The translations under genes and the position numbers were made by a program. Below are positions 58,830 to 64,000 of a DNA stretch of 64,000 bases, one piece after another (within the stretch, counting starts at the first letter, position 1; every line of letters starts with the position of its first letter). Below the pieces are notes generated by a model. That model was given only the letters and a program-made list of their open reading frames with translations, made no database searches and had not been told where the DNA came from. Origin of the DNA: Meandrina meandrites (Eukaryota > Cnidaria > Anthozoa > Scleractinia > Meandrinidae); assembly GCA_963693305.1 (NCBI GenBank), contig OY855906.1, positions 1,914,501 through 1,978,500 on the forward strand, given 5' to 3'.

Positions 58830-59030
58830 CTCGGTGACCTGGCCTTTGAATGGTAAAGAGGCTGTAAATGACCTTGCATTGATACAGAAGTACAGAACTC
58901 ACTGCTTTTGTTCTGTAAATCAAGTCGTTTTGATGCCAAATAGTTCGCATTTACATGAGAAAGCATAGAGGTTTGCCTCAATGTAAGGTTACCCCCAGCC
59001 TCGCTACCATTCAAAGGCCAGGTCACTGAG
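58830..59030. mobile_element. 201-bp element with CTCGGTGACCTGGCC termini
   Basis: CTCGGTGACCTGGCCTTTGA and TCAAAGGCCAGGTCACTGAG are near-perfect inverted ends of about 27 bp. The interior is non-coding. Confidence 0.78.
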
Positions 59031-60180
59031 CAGATAACTACAAAGCAAAATGGCCTATTGTAGCCAAAATGACAGATTTGAAAATACGCGGTTGACATTC
59101 CCTAGGTCCGGGTCTCCGAATTGACCCATTCTGCCTTGATTCTCGCCCTTTAATACGAGGAAAAAAAGACAACTGGTGTCCAGTAAATTAAACTGTTGCA
59201 CTAACGTGTTCATTCTTGGATGTGGCCCTACAACATAAGTGTTCAAAGCACTACACTTGTGCCGCAACAGCAAGGTTTGGTGTAGGGAGGAGAGAGACAG
59301 GGAAGGGAATGGGGGTACTTTCTGAAGGGATCTAGGAAAGCCCAGTCTTCGGTCGCTTGCCCTATTTTGCGCTTGCACCTCTCATGAAAATCCTCGTCTA
59401 CTTAAGGTGGCTCCATATTTATTCCGGGCGCACTTGTCCATGACAAACTTTGCGTTATAACTTTTTAGGCTTTGACGCGATGGCGGTGAAACTTTGGGAA
59501 AATGTTCACCTATCATTCGGTAATAGTAATATGAAATTCGATTTAACTGGATAAAAATATTTTTGATATTACTGGCAATTAATTAGACCCCACTTTTTAC
59601 AAAAAATCGAGTCTAGAAAAAAATTTTGTTGTTAGATTTTGGCTAAACTTCTGAAATCAGCTTATATTGACTAAATACATATTATAGTCAAGTTTCAGAA
59701 AAATCGTCGGAACAGAATCGCTGAAATATTAAGGTCACCTAAATTCGACACTTAAATTCTATTGAAATGTTCTTTTCTTGGCGCCTGTTGTGAAAACAAG
59801 CTACGAACCCAAATTTCTGCAAGAAGCATCCCCAATGCTTGCTAAATCAATGTGCCTCGCCGATTTGCGATCGTGACAACCGTTAAAAAGTATTTGCTTT
59901 CCCAGTAAACATTACAAAATGATCGAAAACCTTCTCAAACCAACAAAGTTACATTTGTCAAAAATTTTTCAAAATTACACCGCAGTTTTGTGTCAAACTC
60001 CTTCCAAACAAACTTCAGGATACTGCAATGTTTTTGCATCGATTTTTGCTGCTGTGCGATGCTGTAAATTGGAGAATTTATGTTGGGATTTCAAGCGGCT
60101 CCGCGACTGTTCTCTGGCCAAACGGACGAGCAGTTTTGTTTATGTAGTTCTGAATACGAAATGAGCACGTGCGTTATTTA

Positions 60181-60838
60181 TTGCACGAATTCGCACCTTT
60201 CAAGGGGGGTGTATTTGATATGCGCGCTCAGGAGGGGAGGGAAGATGTACGCTCAATGAAAGTAACAATGAGGTGTATTGTAATTTATTGTGGAGATTAA
60301 CGAACTGTCACTAACAGCAATAAGTCACATAAGAGTTGAACAAGTGATTGCAATTGTTCTTAAGGATACGCAGATAAAATAAATTATTTGTTTTTGAGCT
60401 TGAATGCAGTGGCGAAGTGGACGAGTAGTTTCGTTTAGATTTACAATGGCAGGTTTTATAACTGCTGCTGCTGCGTGTTTCTTTGTCACCACAATGCCGT
60501 GTGATATTTTCCAACTTCTTCCTTTTTTTCGCCAAATTCCCCTTCCTTGCTTTCACACCCAACGCACTAAGAGAATCGATGCTTGAATTTTTTGTGTCTT
60601 CTTTCCTGGAGTAACTCATACTCGGCTTCCAGATTGATCAACGAAAATGAGAGAAAGAAGACTAAAGAATTGTAATTTATTTTGCCTGCACTATTCCGCA
60701 CGGGCTTTTCTCAAATCAAACATTGAATGATCATGACTTAGAATCACACGAAAAAATTCAGACCTTCCCTCACCTCCCGGGCTCGTCGAGTCGGCGCGCA
60801 TATCACGCCCCCCCTTGAAAAGGTGCGAGTTCGTGCAA
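60181..60838. mobile_element. Inner inverted-repeat unit A inside the 2.6-kb foldback
   Basis: TTGCACGAATTCGCACCTTT near 60181 is inverted at AAAGGTGCGAGTTCGTGCAA-like sequence ending 60838. A GGGGGG run and GATATGCGCGC are also mirrored. The middle has no mirrored partner and no recognisable coding. Confidence 0.7.
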
Positions 60839-60840
60839 TT

Positions 60841-61243
60841 GGCCATGTTCTAAACGAGCAGGGGACTGGGTACGAACATATTTTTTTCTTGGTACAAATA
60901 TTCAATATCGATTGAATTGAAAATGGGGCACGTCATCTGAAAGAGCATCCAAAAGTTAGTAAATTTACCAAATTTGATGGTTATTGGTTTAAACCCAAAG
61001 GCATGGTACACTTTTAAAATAAGAGAGCTTAGTATGGATTGGAGGACGCCTGTCCCTCCAATTCATACTAAGTGTACCATGCCTTTGGGTTTAAACCAAT
61101 AACCGTCAAATTTCGTGAATTTACTAATTTTTGGATGCTCTTTCAGCTGACGTGCCCCATTTTTCAATTCAATCGATATTGAATGTTTGTACCGAAGAGA
61201 AAATATGTTCGTACCCAGTCCCCATGCTCGTTTAGAACATGGC
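60841..61243. mobile_element. Inner inverted-repeat unit B inside the 2.6-kb foldback
   Basis: GGCCATGTTCTAAACGAGCA at 60841 pairs with TGCTCGTTTAGAACATGGC ending 61243. Pairing runs inward through GGGACTGGGTACGAACATAT, GGTTTAAACCC and CTTAGTATGGATTGGAGG, leaving almost no loop. Confidence 0.78.
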
Positions 61244-62656
61244 TAATAAATAACGCACTTGCTCATTTCGTATTCAGAACTACATAAACAAAACTGCTCG
61301 TCCGCTTTTGCCAGAGAACAGTCGCGGAGCCGCTTGAAATCCCAACATAAATTCTCCAATTTACAGCATCGCACAGCAGCAAAAATCGATGCAAAGACAT
61401 TGCAGTATCCTGAAGTTTGTTTGGAAGGAGTTTGGCACAAAACTGCGGTGTAATTTTGAAACAAAATTGACAAATGTAACTTTGTTGGTTTGAGAAGGTT
61501 TTCGATCATTTTGTAATGTTTACTGGGAAAGCAAATACTTTTTAACGGTTGTCACGATCGCAAATCGGCGAGGCACATTGATTTAGCAAGCATTGGGGAT
61601 GCTTCTTGCAGAAATTTGGGTTCGTAGCTTGTTTTCACAACAGGCGCCAAGAAAAGAACATTTCAATAGAATTTAAGTGTCGAATTTAGGTGACCTTAAT
61701 ATTTCAGCGATTCTGTTCCGACGATTTTTCTGAAACTTGACTATAATATGTATTTAGTCAATATAAGCTGATTTCAGAAGTTTAGCCAAAATCTAACGCA
61801 AAATTTTTTTCTAGACTCGATTTTTTGTAAAAAGTGGGGTCTAATTAATTGCCAGTAATATCAAAAATATTTTTATCCAGTTAAATCGAATTTCATATTA
61901 CTATTACCGAATGATAGGTGAACATTTTCCCAAAGTTTCACCGCCATCGCGTCAAAGCCTAAAAAGTTATAACGCAAAGTTTGTCATGGACAAGTGCGCC
62001 CGGAATAAATATGGAGCCACCTTAATTCAAGCGCTATGTCAAAACTACCAGTAATCACCATCAGTCGATATATAAAACACACTGGTTTATTTCTTTCTTA
62101 TATTGACTAAAATTCTCTATTAGCAAATACGTTTTTATTATCAGTAGAAGATCTTCGAGTACTCAAGTCTATATGTGTGTCTATATGTGTGGAACAGTTT
62201 TAAATCCACACACCCTACTTTCACTCAATAAACAACCATTTTCTAGCAGCTACAAACCATGTCACAATAACCTGATTCATGGCATGAAAAGCGGCTTTTT
62301 CTGATGACAAAGTTCTTATTACGAGCGAAAATTTAGATAAGCGCGCGGTTTTATGGCCAGCGCGGTTGCTTACAAACGTGTTTTTCGTCTTGCTTTCTAC
62401 TACAGACTGACAAATAGGTCCAGACCGTTATTGGATACAAACGTCTTATGAGCCGTCACATTACGGCTGTATCGGAGGCAGTCTATATTTAAGTTTTGAT
62501 GTCCATTTTAACCAATCAAATTAAATGGCTTCAGACCCCTGGTAGACACGGCCAAAGAATAAAATCAGATAATTTCTAAACTGACGATAGTTACTGAAAA
62601 ACCGTTAAAAATGGTAATTTCTTGTATCTTTGCGCTCGTATATAGGTCAATAAAAT

Positions 62657-63883
62657 CTAATTGGTCGCATGCCTGGACCAGTTGTCACAGCCTCGGATCA
62701 CGTGACCGTCCATGTTATCGTCCGCGTACACGTCCATGTAAAGATCGTCCAGGGTGGGGTCGGGATCAGCCTCGGCTGCTTTCACAGCTACTTCGACCTC
62801 CTGTTTCGCTTCTTGCTCGAGACGCTGAAATGAAGAAAAAAAAAACAAGATGACTGAACGATGGAAGCTTCAACTGGAGATTCACTTTGATGTTCAACCT
62901 GTATTCTTTTCCTTTGAAGTCTCAGTCTGACTTCTGTTATTGTGCCTTTCTGCTCAGTCGACGATTTACGTTTTTCGCTGCCGTCAATCATTTAGACGGA
63001 CCTCTCAGAAAACAGAAGTTCACTTCAACCGGTTCAAAAAGTAACATCTGCGATTGGTAGATTTCGATCCATTTTGTTTGTTTCTGTTTTTCAACGTTCG
63101 TTGGCTGTCGGCATAATTTTAATTGACGGCAGCGAAAAACGCAATCGTAAATTCCACTTCGGGCAGTACATGTATAATGTTTTCCCAGTGAAGAACGGTT
63201 CGCCTCCATTTCTAGTTTACAAGTTTTACACTCCAGCCAGCTCAATGCAAAGTGTAATACCTTTATGTCGTCCGTGTCTGCAAGCCCCGAGTCCAGCAGT
63301 TTTTCTCGCAACCCTGTGATTGGATCACGTGTTTTACGCACGGACTGTACCTCATCACGTGACCGGTAGCTATCCGCAAGAAAAAAAAAACAGATTTTAA
63401 TTGCCTTATTAAGAGGGAAAATGCAGTTTCTTTGTTTCTTTGAATGGTAGGTAGGTTAAGTCTGCATACGAGCCTAGTGGCCCATCAGGCTGGAGCTTAT
63501 CCTGGTTTCGTGGCATGAAGCGACTAGGAGACTTGGATGGGATGCTAGTCCTAACTAGTCCTAGACTAACTAATCAACCTGGGAAACAAACGACAAAATC
63601 GACTCAGTTGGCCAGTTGGCCGGTTGGTCAGTCGGTTGGTTGGTCGGTTGGTCAGACTATACCTTGTGCCAGGGTCACTCATGCTGTGTCCATAGTAACG
63701 ATATGTAGTCAGCTCCATCAGAAGTGGACCCTGCAGGAAAAAGTGCATTTTACCAACATGTACATCATATGAGTATTGCATATATTTAGTTTATTATATG
63801 TACAGCAATACCTTTCCAGATCTTGTATAATCTGCAGCAAATTTAGTTGCTTCTCGTACTGTCAGAACATCCATACCATCAAC
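62657..63883 (-). CDS. PDHA: Pyruvate dehydrogenase E1 alpha, C-terminal four exons (continues past window end)
   Basis: Exons in transcript order: 63883-63812, 63730-63663, 63369-63261, 62824-62657 (417 nt, 138 residues plus stop, phases consistent). They read [60 protein letters not shown] and [20 protein letters not shown], ending WSRHATN. E1 alpha is the thiamine-diphosphate decarboxylase subunit that links glycolysis to the TCA cycle in the mitochondrial matrix. Both known regulatory serines of the phospho-loop are present (GHSMSDPG, then Ser-Tyr-Arg); the second Ser codon is split by an intron. The thiamine-diphosphate-binding part lies upstream, beyond 64000. Confidence 0.93.
62960..63153. 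mobile_element. Inverted repeat in a PDHA intron
   Basis: CGATTTACGTTTTTCGCTGC with CGTCAAT at the left pairs with ATTGACGGCAGCGAAAAACG and CAATCGTAAATTC at the right. It is probably a short foldback element between the last two PDHA exons. Confidence 0.65.
63463..63553 (-). mobile_element. SINE-like repeat, copy 4 (tail fragment)
   Basis: GCATACGAGCCTAGTGGCCC through GATGGGATGCTAGTCC matches the tail part of the copy at 2036-2322. The tRNA-like head is absent. A short GGTTGGTC-type repeat follows near 63600-63655. Confidence 0.78.
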
Positions 63884-64000
63884 CTGGCAGATGGGAATAT
63901 AGTTTTCAGATGTTAATATTTGTCAGGGGAGAGGTCACTACACTGCATTTTGTTGGAATCCAGGTTAAGGTTTTTGAAGTGTTGCAACTTACTTTAATTC

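Larger units (their letters stand above)
59402..62026. mobile_element. 2.6-kb TTAA-flanked foldback with nested inner palindromes
   Basis: The ends TTAAGGTGGCTCCATATTTA and its complement begin arms of about 780 bp (59402-60180 and 61244-62026) that differ at only a few bases. The mirrored open frames in the two arms are a by-product of that symmetry. Between the arms lie two further inverted repeats, 60181-60838 and 60841-61243. The arms share CGTCGG(G/A)ACAGAA and neighbouring sequence with the foldback at 5418-7250, so they belong to one family. No transposase was recognised. Confidence 0.85.
49768..62656. other. Gene-poor intergenic region between AFG1L and PDHA
   Basis: No gene is recognisable. 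49768-50229: AFG1L 3' flank with no AATAAA. 50811-54650: mostly AT-rich sequence with a 15-bp repeat array near 52000. Open frames at 53262-53537 and 54269-54595 (+) are without known domains. 54987-57480: nothing identified. 57480-62026: dense inverted-repeat elements and one SINE-like copy. 62027-62656: 3' flank of PDHA with nothing notable. Confidence 0.6.

Noticed and set aside
59919..61509. Two nearly identical frames on opposite strands (starting MIENLLKPTKLHLS)
   Set aside because: They are the same sequence in the two arms of the foldback. Symmetry explains the similarity, and there is no domain or splice context.

Overview
The window is animal nuclear DNA. Its genes are split into many short exons with GT-AG introns (one GC-AG), there are no operons, and the sequence is AT-rich and full of short inverted-repeat transposons. 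The gene set points to an anthozoan cnidarian, probably a stony coral: a TRPM2-type channel with a C-terminal NUDT9-like domain, a glutaredoxin-DEP-DUF547 protein, ARL6/BBS3, AFG1L and pyruvate dehydrogenase E1-alpha. That taxonomic placement is inference. No rRNA, tRNA gene or CRISPR array was seen.

Layout. 1-1029: non-coding, with two simple-repeat arrays. 1030-17729 (+): 22 exons of a TRPM2-like channel; its 5' part lies outside the window. 18966-25207 (+): complete nine-exon glutaredoxin-DEP-DUF547 gene. 25208-30655: intergenic DNA with nested small transposons and a decayed coding relic. 30656-40261 (-): complete eight-exon ARL6. Its second intron holds an intact Copia LTR retrotransposon (35286-39740) in antisense orientation, with two identical 147-bp LTRs and a single 1337-residue gag-pol frame. 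40401-49767 (+): complete 14-exon AFG1L, sharing a 139-bp head-to-head promoter with ARL6. 49768-62656: gene-poor DNA with one possible orphan frame and many inverted-repeat elements, including a 2.6-kb nested foldback. 62657-63883 (-): the last four coding exons of PDHA, which continues past the window end.

Exon boundaries were set by hand, using splice consensus, continuous reading phase and family resemblance; phases close exactly through every multi-exon gene given. The genes do not form one pathway. AFG1L and PDHA are mitochondrial, ARL6 is ciliary, and the TRPM2-like channel would act in a membrane.

Most notable: (1) the Nudix box of the TRPM2-like channel has lost all its catalytic glutamates, while its pore carries a Tyr-Gly-Glu filter; (2) the Copia element starts its gag-pol frame inside the LTR and reads through a primer-binding site complementary to the initiator-tRNA anticodon arm; (3) five transposons end in TTAA, two of them related foldbacks with arms of about 0.8 kb; (4) ARL6 and AFG1L share a compact promoter with CRE, ETS and possible X-box sites; (5) two genes have their first AATAAA inside a small transposon.
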